DNA of 64,000 nt from Pythium myriotylum (taxonomy: Eukaryota > Oomycota > Peronosporomycetes > Pythiales > Pythiaceae), in the NCBI GenBank assembly GCA_023091665.1, contig JALJCQ010000003.1:558001-622000 (forward strand), given 5' to 3'. The position numbers and the translations under genes were made by a program. Positions 61,701-64,000 of this stretch are shown here, piece after piece; the stretch's first letter is position 1; every line of letters starts with the position of its first letter. A model generated the notes under the pieces. The model searched no databases and had not been told where the DNA came from. It saw nothing but the letters and a program-made list of their open reading frames with translations.

Positions 61701-64000
61701 TGCGAATCTGCACACGACCGCCAACAGCTTCCGTGCCGACGCCACCAACAACCTCGACGTCGCCGCCGGTCACACCACTGCCACCAGTCACCACCACGCG
61801 CCCACCCACACCGCCGCTGTGTCGGCTCTCACCCGCGTCCAGCCTCAGATCGCTTCCAGTAGACTCGTCTCCACTACCAACCGTCAACGAGACCGACCCG
61901 GCAGAGCCACTCGTAGCCTTGGCCGTCGTCACGCTGACAGATCCAGACTCACCAGCACTTGCTTCACCCGTCGACATTGTGATTGACCCGCTCGAACGAG
62001 ACCTACTGCTGCCGAGGCTGATGTCTCCACTTGTAGGACCAGCTCCAGAACCACTCGTGACAACCACGGAACCGCCTCGCACTCGATCACCCACGCCCCC
62101 ACTCAACGACACGTCACCACCAGTGTCAGTGCCGCTACCACCAGTCACAGACACCAACCCACCAGTGCCACCAGTCACATCGTCGCGACTACTGCCACCA
62201 CCAGCCAACGTCAGATCGCCGCCCACAGCCGCGTCACCACTGCCCACAGCGATCGAGATCGCACCACTCTTCCCGCCAGTCGCACTAGATGTCCATATCG
62301 ACACACCGCCTGAATCACCAGCAGTCGACACTCCAGAAGACACCGTCACCGAGCCTGACATACTCGATGGCAAACCAGTGCCTGCCGCGCTACTGATCAC
62401 GACGTCGCCACTTGTCACACTGTCACCGCCGCCGCTCGTCACTCGAACTTGACCGCCCTTCGAACTCGCATCCGACCCAGACCCACCTGACAACTCCACA
62501 TCGCCGCCTGACGAACGCCCGACGCCACCGCTCACTGAGACCGTGCCACCGACACCGAGCCCGCCATCATCGTTGGCCTCGCCGGCCATCACCAGTACAG
62601 ATCCGCCCACACTCGCATCGCCAGAACCGACTCGCACAGAGATCGAGCCGCCCATACCGCCAGTAGCTTCCGAAGATCGCAGTGTCATGTTACCAGAATC
62701 ACCAGCACGAGACACGCCAGACGACACATCCACGCCACCACTGACCTTCGAATCACCAGAGTCGGCGCTACCAACCCACACGTCACCGCTCGCGGCTGAC
62801 GCTCCCGTGCCATTTCCGCTCCTGATCACAATCGCACCGCCGATCTCGTCGCGACCCACTCCGCCGTTCACCTCCACGTCGCCGCCTCGTCGGCTGCCGC
62901 TGCCACCGCTCACAAGCGTTCGGCCCCCGATGCCTTCGTCTGTCGCATCGGTGCTTTCGCCCGCACTCACCATCACGTCCCCGCCGGACCCCACGTTACC
63001 AGAACCCACCGACAGACTGATCCCACCAGCTTTCCCACCAGTCGAACCTGAAGTCGACACAGCGACGTGACCAGAGTCTCCACCAGACGACACACCGCTC
63101 GACAACACCAGTGATCCACTACGACGATCAGAACCCGAGTCTGCACTCGAGATCCACACGTCGCCGCTCGTCACACTAGCACCGCTCCCACTGCGAATCT
63201 GCACACGACCGCCAACAGCTTCCGTGCCGACGCCACCAACAACCTCGACGTCGCCGCCGGTCACACCACTGCCACCAGTCACCACCACGCGCCCACCCAC
63301 ACCGCCGCTGTGTCGGCTCTCACCCGCGTCCAGCCTCAGATCGCTTCCAGTAGACTCGTCTCCACTACCAACCGTCAACGAGACCGACCCGGCAGAGCCA
63401 CTCGTAGCCTTGGCCGTCGTCACGCTGACAGATCCAGACTCACCAGCACTTGCTTCACCCGTCGACATTGTGATTGACCCGCTCGAACGAGACCCGACGG
63501 TGTTGGCTTTAATACTACCACTCATTGCGGATCCGCTGACGCCACTCTTCATCGTAACATCACCGCCTTGTGCACTATGACCGGATCCAGCTTCAAGCGT
63601 GACGCTTCCACCATACCCCGTGCCTTCCCCGCCAACGACGTGAACGTGGCCGCCGCTGCCGCCATTCTTCAAACTTTGACCTCCGACAACCTCAATATCA
63701 CCGCTGCTCGCTGCATCAGCTGAGCCGGTCTTGATTGAAATCGCTCCGGAGCGACCTCCCGTGCTATTCGAACTGATTAGAGTCAATGAACCAGAGTTAC
63801 CACCGCTAGAGATTCCACTCGAAAGGATCAATGTTCCTGAAGCTTGCCCAGTTCCGGACGGCGCGCTTCCGATGGTTACATCACCACTCGCCGCTGACAC
63901 CCCACTCCCGCTCTGGAGGATTAAAGCCCCACCTTCATCCATATCGGTCTCACCACCAGTGACATGAACGGAACCACCAGAGGATTTCCCAAGACCACCG
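40768..64000 (-). CDS. giant Gly/Ser-rich beta-solenoid repeat protein (5' end beyond window)
   Basis: A single frame without stops from the right edge to a TAA at 40768-40770, more than 7,740 codons. An ATG at 63942 is inside the repeats and the frame with repeats continues upstream of it, so the true start and any signal peptide are outside the window. About 7,480 residues are coils of 13-18 residues of the form (S/G)G-x-V-x-(V/I/L)-x-x-G, typical of a beta-solenoid. They follow an eight-coil register of ~124 residues and are arranged in higher-order repeats. The last ~240 residues are non-repetitive, with beta-rich segments (TVNVLGGLLNLDASDL-like) and the only two cysteines, in CDVGEFQFDAARLYFCVDG. 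That tip recalls C-terminal caps of fibre proteins. Probable role: an extracellular or wall/vesicle fibre, adhesin or mucilage-like protein. This is inference; I know no named family. Confidence 0.88.
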   Translation of the reverse strand, partial: GGLGKSSGGSVHVTGGETDMDEGGALILQSGSGVSAASGDVTIGSAPSGTGQASGTLILSSGISSGGNSGSLTLISSNSTGGRSGAISIKTGSADAASSGDIEVVGGQSLKNGGSGGHVHVVGGEGTGYGGSVTLEAGSGHSAQGGDVTMKSGVSGSAMSGSIKANTVGSRSSGSITMSTGEASAGESGSVSVTTAKATSGSAGSVSLTVGSGDESTGSDLRLDAGESRHSGGVGGRVVVTGGSGVTGGDVEVVGGVGTEAVGGRVQIRSGSGASVTSGDVWISSADSGSDRRSGSLVLSSGVSSGGDSGHVAVSTSGSTGGKAGGISLSVGSGNVGSGGDVMVSAGESTDATDEGIGGRTLVSGGSGSRRGGDVEVNGGVGRDEIGGAIVIRSGNGTGASAASGDVWVGSADSGDSKVSGGVDVSSGVSRAGDSGNMTLRSSEATGGMGGSISVRVGSGDASVGGSVLVMAGEANDDGGLGVGGTVSVSGGVGRSSGGDVELSGGSGSDASSKGGQVRVTSGGGDSVTSGDVVISSAAGTGLPSSMSGSVTVSSGVSTAGDSGGVSIWTSSATGGKSGAISIAVGSGDAAVGGDLTLAGGGSSRDDVTGGTGGLVSVTGGSGTDTGGDVSLSGGVGDRVRGGSVVVTSGSGAGPTSGDISLGSSRSRSSGSITMSTGEASAGESGSVSVTTAKATSGSAGSVSLTVGSGDESTGSDLRLDAGESRHSGGVGGRVVVTGGSGVTGGDVEVVGGVGTEAVGGRVQIRSGSGASVTSGDVWISSADSGSDRRSGSLVLSSGVSSGGDSGHVAVSTSGSTGGKAGGISLSVGSGNVGSGGDVMVSAGESTDATDEGIGGRTLVSGGSGSRRGGDVEVNGGVGRDEIGGAIVIRSGNGTGASAASGDVWVGSADSGDSKVSGGVDVSSGVSRAGDSGNMTLRSSEATGGMGGSISVRVGSGDASVGGSVLVMAGEANDDGGLGVGGTVSVSGGVGRSSGGDVELSGGSGSDASSKGGQVRVTSGGGDSVTSGDVVISSAAGTGLPSSMSGSVTVSSGVSTAGDSGGVSIWTSSATGGKSGAISIAVGSGDAAVGGDLTLAGGGSSRDDVTGGTGGLVSVTGGSGTDTGGDVSLSGGVGDRVRGGSVVVTSGSGAGPTSGDISLGSSRSRSSGSITMSTGEASAGESGSVSVTTAKATSGSAGSVSLTVGSGDESTGSDLRLDAGESRHSGGVGGRVVVTGGSGVTGGDVEVVGGVGTEAVGGRVQIRSGSGASVTSGDVWISSADSGSDRRSGSLVLSSGVSSGGDSGHVAVSTSGSTGGKAGGISLSVGSGNVGSGGDVMVSAGESTDATDEGIGGRTLVSGGSGSRRGGDVEVNGGVGRDEIGGAIVIRSGNGTGASAASGDVWVGSADSGDSKVSGGVDVSSGVSRAGDSGNMTLRSSEATGGMGGSISVRVGSGDASVGGSVLVMAGEANDDGGLGVGGTVSVSGGVGRSSGGDVELSGGSGSDASSKGGQVRVTSGGGDSVTSGDVVISSAAGTGLPSSMSGSVTVSSGVSTAGDSGGVSIWTSSATGGKSGAISIAVGSGDAAVGGDLTLAGGGSSRDDVTGGTGGLVSVTGGSGTDTGGDVSLSGGVGDRVRGGSVVVTSGSGAGPTSGDISLGSSRSRSSGSITMSTGEASAGESGSVSVTTAKATSGSAGSVSLTVGSGDESTGSDLRLDAGESRHSGGVGGRVVVTGGSGVTGGDVEVVGGVGTEAVGGRVQIRSGSGASVTSGDVWISSADSGSDRRSGSLVLSSGVSSGGDSGHVAVSTSGSTGGKAGGISLSVGSGNVGSGGDVMVSAGESTDATDEGIGGRTLVSGGSGSRRGGDVEVNGGVGRDEIGGAIVIRSGNGTGASAASGDVWVGSADSGDSKVSGGVDVSSGVSRAGDSGNMTLRSSEATGGMGGSISVRVGSGDASVGGSVLVMAGEANDDGGLGVGGTVSVSGGVGRSSGGDVELSGGSGSDASSKGGQVRVTSGGGDSVTSGDVVISSAAGTGLPSSMSGSVTVSSGVSTAGDSGGVSIWTSSATGGKSGAISIAVGSGDAAVGGDLTLAGGGSSRDDVTGGTGGLVSVTGGSGTDTGGDVSLSGGVGDRVRGGSVVVTSGSGASAISGDVLVGSGGSGGSQTSGSVSVSTGVSLGGPSGSITVSSSNATSGAAGSISLSVGSGDASVGGDVIVSAGNVRRDSIGTGGSVSVEGGSSPDSGGDVLLHGGSSSRLGGSIRIQSGSGTSAVSGDIEVATAVSGSGKTSGSIVLATGSSSGGETGNISLSSSEALSGQSGSILISSGEGSEAVSGIVRLSGGRSSSSDGIGGEVDISGGSARAKGGTVVVTGGSGEGTGALGGSVSVTSGSGESASSGDLLMGTGVSGASMNSGSVVLSTGSSSDGVKTGDILVATGSSVDGDGGSIAISGGNSTSGHGSDIALSSGVGGDTGGDVEMVAGGGAHSGGSVFLRAGEGSESGGSIGIVSGSSSTGKSGVLAISTSTTQTEANTGPISIQTGSAQDANTGEINIATATSVKGSAGSVSLTVGSGDESTGSDLRLDAGESRHSGGVGGRVVVTGGSGVTGGDVEVVGGVGTEAVGGRVQIRSGSGASVTSGDVWISSADSGSDRRSGSLVLSSGVSSGGDSGHVAVSTSGSTGGKAGGISLSVGSGNVGSGGDVMVSAGESTDATGEGIGGRTLVSGGSGSRRGGDVEVNGGVGRDEIGGAIVIRSGNGTGASAASGDVWVGSADSGDSKVSGGVDVSSGVSRAGDSGNMTLRSSEATGGMGGSISVRVGSGDASVGGSVLVMAGEANDDGGLGVGGTVSVSGGVGRSSGGDVELSGGSGSDASSKGGQVRVTSGGGDSVTSGDVVISSAAGTGLPSSMSGSVTVSSGVSTAGGSGGVSIWTSSATGGKSGAISIAVGSGDAAVGGDLTLAGGGSSRDDVTGGTGGLVSVTGGSGTDTGGDVSLSGGVGDRVRGGSVVVTSGSGASAISGDVLVGSGGSGGSQTSGSVSVSTGVSLGGPSGSITVSSSNATSGAAGSISLSVGSGDASVGGDVIVSAGNVRRDSIGTGGSVSVEGGSSPDSGGDVLLHGGSSSRLGGSIRIQSGSGTSAVSGDIEVATAVSGSGKTSGSIVLATGSSSGGETGNISLSSSEALSGQSGSILISSGEGSEAVSGIVRLSGGRSSSSDGIGGEVDISGGSARAKGGTVVVTGGSGEGTGALGGSVSVTSGSGESASSGDLLMGTGVSGASMNSGSVVLSTGSSSDGVKTGDILVSSGSAPTGGSGSIVIASGASSSAGSGSVNLTAGASNMDSPSGYLSLSGGGGGGLGGEVSVLGGDSLQRDGGSVLIASGSSTGAKSGGLIVQTGLTATDESGQIVISSGQAVGGDSGSVNISTADATRGNGGSIHLVSGAGDGIIGGSVTMRGGDSFADAGVGGHLSAEGGGGMAAGGNVLITGGFGYSVRGGDVNVRSGSGLTASSGDIVIASADSGQSQTSGSLLLSTGLSMGGDSGSVQISTSTAHNGKAGSIILSVGGGEVADSGEIQLIGGQSSNDQGSGGRLLLSGGQGTSAGGGVEITAGSGTSSVGGIVRLLSGTGDGASSGDVLVATADAGVDRNSGTIGFLTGATDGGDSGDISFATSMTRGGQAGSISFVVGSSDSVEPGSASVFAGNNTNEAGVGGQLSLTAGVGTAGGGKLSLLAGSGETGDGGDVSLFSGGSQSGKTGSIIIGTLDSTSAMTSGSILLSTGTSAGGDTGGITLATSNADGGVAGSVTVSLGAANTVVGGDLKLDAGPSNNEAGTGGNIVIVGGVGVYAGGDAHIQGGPTEEGIGGAVRLTSGTGSKAVSGDVSIATAAAGEGENKASGSISLSTGTTQHGDTGSISVLSSDATAGKAGSIVFSVGGSDSSSGSDMVFTAGLSSASDGVGGMVSLTSGAGVVSGGDVTLAGGTGTGDNALGGSIRVTSGAAATGSSGDVLISTAEGGSDRSSGSVILSSGVTSSSGSGNISLITADAVGGAAGVVSLAVGSGDIAKGGSVVISAGSSSAADGVGGDVSVSGGSGTSSSGGTGGDVVLSGGAGTSGSGGRVIITSGAGEESSSGDIVMGSGASGSGKVSGSVTLSSGESLSGSSGNVEIKSSSATGGKGGSVLLSVGSGDSAEGGDVTITAGTATGDDSIGGKVQVVGGVGKSGGEVAVSGGEGSASHGGDVVIKSGIGASDRSGKVVISTADSGDAASSGSVEIHTGVSTAGDSGSISIRTTGAVGGRSGSITLEVGSGDASEGGDIVLQAGTSTGTEFGTGGRSVMTGGEGTKVGGDVEIRGGVGIGERGGSIHVLSGNGTSADSGDVWIGSADVDAGAGHVSGGVYVSSGSSSGGDSGNVTIGSAGAIGGRGGSLLLTVGSGDGLASGALELSGGSTSNTDGVGGVVSVVGGDGGVSGGDVLISGGVGSVKTGGSVLISSGGGNGVTSGDVVVSTAVSGTEQTSGSLVLSSGESSGGSSGKVSIVTSDAKGGSSGAISLSVGSGEAAEGGGIDLSAGTSIDESGLGGTVSISGGPGALNGGDVSLVGGIGQNGKGGSVRLTTGGGGTATSGDVWITSATSTGSQSGQIYLSSGIAQGGDSGSVVVSTSDATSGASGDIVFSVGSGDLSEAGAITLTAGTSTQTSGGTGGIATLAGGSGPASGGDAVIAGGPTEEGIGGAVRLTSGTGSKAVSGDVSIATAAAGEGENKASGSISLSTGTTQHGDTGSISVLSSDATAGKAGSIVFSVGGSDSSSGSDMVFTAGLSSASDGVGGMVSLTSGAGVVSGGDVTLAGGTGTGDNALGGSIRVTSGAAATGSSGDVLISTAEGGSDRSSGSVILSSGVTSSSGSGNISLITADAVGGAAGVVSLAVGSGDIAKGGSVVISAGSSSAADGVGGDVSVSGGSGTSSSGGTGGDVVLSGGAGTSGSGGRVIITSGAGEESSSGDIVMGSGASGSGKVSGSVTLSSGESLSGSSGNVEIKSSSATGGKGGSVLLSVGSGDSAEGGDVTITAGTATGDDSIGGKVQVVGGVGKSGGEVAVSGGEGSASHGGDVVIKSGIGASDRSGKVVISTADSGDAASSGSVEIHTGVSTAGDSGSISIRTTGAVGGRSGSITLEVGSGDASEGGDIVLQAGTSTGTEFGTGGRSVMTGGEGTKVGGDVEIRGGVGIGERGGSIHVLSGNGTSADSGDVWIGSADVDAGAGHVSGGVYVSSGSSSGGDSGNVTIGSAGAIGGRGGSLLLTVGSGDGLASGALELSGGSTSNTDGVGGVVSVVGGDGGVSGGDVLISGGVGSVKTGGSVLISSGGGNGVTSGDVVVSTAVSGTEQTSGSLVLSSGESSGGSSGKVSIVTSDAKGGSSGAISLSVGSGEAAEGGGIDLSAGTSIDESGLGGTVSISGGPGALNGGDVSLVGGIGQNGKGGSVRLTTGGGGTATSGDVWITSATSTGSQSGQIYLSSGIAQGGDSGSVVVSTSDATSGASGDIVFSVGSGDLSEAGAITLTAGTSTQTSGGTGGIATLAGGSGPASGGDAVIAGGPTEEGIGGAVRLTSGTGSKAVSGDVSIATAAAGEGENKASGSISLSTGTTQHGDTGSISVLSSDATAGKAGSIVFSVGGSDSSSGSDMVFTAGLSSASDGVGGMVSLTSGAGVVSGGDVTLAGGTGTGDNALGGSIRVTSGAAATGSSGDVLISTAEGGSDRSSGSVILSSGVTSSSGSGNISLITADAVGGAAGVVSLAVGSGDIAKGGSVVISAGSSSAADGVGGDVSVSGGSGTSSSGGTGGDVVLSGGAGTSGSGGRVIITSGAGEESSSGDIVMGSGASGSGKVSGSVTLSSGESLSGSSGNVEIKSSSATGGKGGSVLLSVGSGDSAEGGDVTITAGTATGDDSIGGKVQVVGGVGKSGGEVAVSGGEGSASHGGDVVIKSGIGASDRSGKVVISTADSGDAASSGSVEIHTGVSTAGDSGSISIRTTGAVGGRSGSITLEVGSGDASEGGDIVLQAGTSTGTEFGTGGRSVMTGGEGTKVGGDVEIRGGVGIGERGGSIHVLSGNGTSADSGDVWIGSADVDAGAGHVSGGVYVSSGSSSGGDSGNVTIGSAGAIGGRGGSLLLTVGSGDGLASGALELSGGSTSNTDGVGGVVSVVGGDGGVSGGDVLISGGVGSVKTGGSVLISSGGGNGVTSGDVVVSTAVSGTEQTSGSLVLSSGESSGGSSGKVSIVTSDAKGGSSGAISLSVGSGEAAEGGGIDLSAGTSIDESGLGGTVSISGGPGALNGGDVSLVGGIGQNGKGGSVRLTTGGGGTATSGDVWITSATSTGSQSGQIYLSSGIAQGGDSGSVVVSTSDATSGASGDIVFSVGSGDLSEAGAITLTAGTSTQTSGGTGGIATLAGGSGPASGGDAVIAGGPTEEGIGGAVRLTSGTGSKAVSGDVSIATAAAGEGENKASGSISLSTGTTQHGDTGSISVLSSDATAGKAGSIVFSVGGSDSSSGSDMVFTAGLSSASDGVGGMVSLTSGAGVVSGGDVTLAGGTGTGDNALGGSIRVTSGAAATGSSGDVLISTAEGGSDRSSGSVILSSGVTSSSGSGNISLITADAVGGAAGVVSLAVGSGDIAKGGSVVISAGSSSAADGVGGDVSVSGGSGTSSSGGTGGDVVLSGGAGTSGSGGRVIITSGAGEESSSGDIVMGSGASGSGKVSGSVTLSSGESLSGSSGNVEIKSSSATGGKGGSVLLSVGSGDSAEGGDVTITAGTATGDDSIGGKVQVVGGVGKSGGEVAVSGGEGSASHGGDVVIKSGIGASDRSGKVVISTADSGDAASSGSVEIHTGVSTAGDSGSISIRTTGAVGGRSGSITLEVGSGDASEGGDIVLQAGTSTGTEFGTGGRSVMTGGEGTKVGGDVEIRGGVGIGERGGSIHVLSGNGTSADSGDVWIGSADVDAGAGHVSGGVYVSSGSSSGGDSGNVTIGSAGAIGGRGGSLLLTVGSGDGLASGALELSGGSTSNTDGVGGVVSVVGGDGGVSGGDVFVIAGDSVVVGRGGSVAISSGGGSTSSSGDVEIRTASSGSGKTSGSISLRTGISSSGDSGDISLLTSAGTSGKGGSVTVNIGTGDSVEGGEVSIVAGNSTHSEGSGGIVSISGGVGTKNGGDVEISGGAGVEAYGGSVRIVSGGSDSATSGSVVIATASSGTDQTSGSIEIFSGSSTGGDSGGVSIGTSDATNGKGGSISLVVGSGDSSEGGLVNITAGSSTESTVGTGGKLHLNGGSGLQSGGAVEIFGGVGTSTKGGDIVVKSGGGGSASSGNILIATTDSGTGQVSGTLTLSTGSSEAGDSGEIFITTSDAIGGKAGWISVAVGSGDGVEGGVVSVLGGKSTHVNGTGGSAIITGGEGVTGGDVVITGGSGSDKIGGTVLITSGSSTNSGSASVMVRSGSAAENADTGGIQFTSGDTSGTGLSGDITFATGNAPGARAGSFIVDIGASGDETESASGGGISLTAGAHPSGQGGSIVMTPGEGSTDTTHGSFRVEYPVGTSLLSVSMSQLAVDNVKLVTMKSLGAVAIEAVTSVSITGTAVNVLGGLLNLDASDLTVSTDDTTMMKVIAATGNIEFQGDLTFQKDEASFIHDGTSLTINTPSLKIPATSVTLSGTDVAFSGSKVTFASATKVQFDSTKVIFAGSSSTPTASTTCDVGEFQFDAARLYFCVDGGVDGTKWRYVETTELT
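42842..52468. repeat. 2,592-bp tandem higher-order repeat (3.71 copies)
   Basis: Sequence at any point recurs 2,592 bp (864 codons) further on, from 42842 to 52468, with very few differences (for example at 42853 and 52441). One unit is seven modules of eight coils (56 coils). First and last copies are partial, and both edges are sharp (mismatch at 42841 and 52469). It lies inside the giant coding sequence and keeps frame. Confidence 0.93.
54113..56322. repeat. 2,210-bp duplicated block, copy 1
   Basis: Matches 56708-58917 at an offset of 2,595 bp, with only a few substitutions seen (for example GGATCC to GGACCC near 54156, CCTGAACC to CCTGAATC near 55240). A 385-bp different segment separates the two copies. 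The 3' part also belongs to the 1,491-bp repeat family. Confidence 0.9.
56708..58917. repeat. 2,210-bp duplicated block, copy 2
   Basis: The second copy of the block at 54113-56322. From 57578 on it merges into the 1,491-bp array, showing that the block duplication and the array share sequence. Confidence 0.9.
57578..63494. repeat. 1,491-bp tandem higher-order repeat (3.97 copies)
   Basis: Sequence recurs every 1,491 bp (497 codons) with almost no differences. Edges at 57578 and 63494 are sharp. One unit is exactly four modules of eight coils (32 coils). It stays in frame throughout the giant gene. Confidence 0.94.

Noticed and set aside
41381..63967. Many long plus-strand open frames (up to ~367 codons, Pro/Thr/Ser-rich) opposite the giant gene
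   Set aside because: They repeat with the same 1,491/2,592-bp periods and arise because Gly/Ser/Val codons rarely give stops in the complement. Many begin without ATG and none has independent family features.
40768..64000. CRISPR array or satellite DNA as explanation of the repeats
   Set aside because: There are no short direct repeats with unique spacers. The periodicity follows codons and keeps one open frame for over 23 kb.

Overview
The window looks like an oomycete (water-mould) nuclear contig, probably Peronosporales/Pythiales sensu lato. The genes are compact and mostly intronless, and the only introns supported (56-80 bp, GT...AG, CTGAC-type branch sites) lie in two phytochelatin-synthase genes. 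Several start codons sit 30-80 bp downstream of matches to the oomycete Inr/FPR core promoter (GCTCATTYYNCAWTTT-like). The gene content also fits: a quercetinase-like cupin, phytochelatin synthase, type-B carboxylesterases, and clusters of large membrane proteins. Species identity is inference only.

Layout. 0.8-5 kb: two tandem secreted type-B carboxylesterases that share a 666-bp tract identical base for base. 5.1-5.8 kb: a Myb/SANT-like protein. 6.2-9.1 kb: three tandem glutaredoxin-2/GST-like genes, the outermost of which has lost both active-site cysteines. 10.9-24.8 kb: a co-directional cluster of six membrane-protein genes from two unrecognised families. Four belong to a ~740-residue family with a six-cysteine luminal domain and two to a ~540-residue polytopic family. 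One member of each family is broken. 25.9-29.9 kb: a Ser-rich charged protein, a METTL21-type methyltransferase and a divergently transcribed TPR protein. 30.7-32.1 kb: phytochelatin synthase 1.

33-39.2 kb: a fourth Grx2-like gene and three secreted quercetin-dioxygenase-like cupins. Two of the cupins are arms of a near-perfect 1.8-kb inverted duplication with a 758-bp spacer. The third shares only its 3' two thirds with them, with a sharp boundary. 39.7-40.7 kb: phytochelatin synthase 2, with one more intron than its paralogue. 40.8 kb to the right edge: one uninterrupted minus-strand reading frame of more than 7,740 codons whose 5' end lies outside the window. It encodes a giant Gly/Ser-rich protein of short beta-strand coils.

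The most striking structure is the organisation of that giant gene. Coils of ~15 residues repeat in an ordered set of eight (~124 residues). These modules are themselves tandemly repeated as a four-module unit (1,491 bp, 3.97 copies) and a seven-module unit (2,592 bp, 3.71 copies), nearly identical between copies, and end in a short non-repetitive C-terminal cap with two cysteines. I read it as a very long beta-solenoid fibre with modular, recently homogenised higher-order repeats.

A common thread is recent duplication and sequence homogenisation (esterases, cupins, Grx2 genes, membrane-protein cluster, giant gene). No rRNA, tRNA, CRISPR array or recognisable intact transposon was seen.
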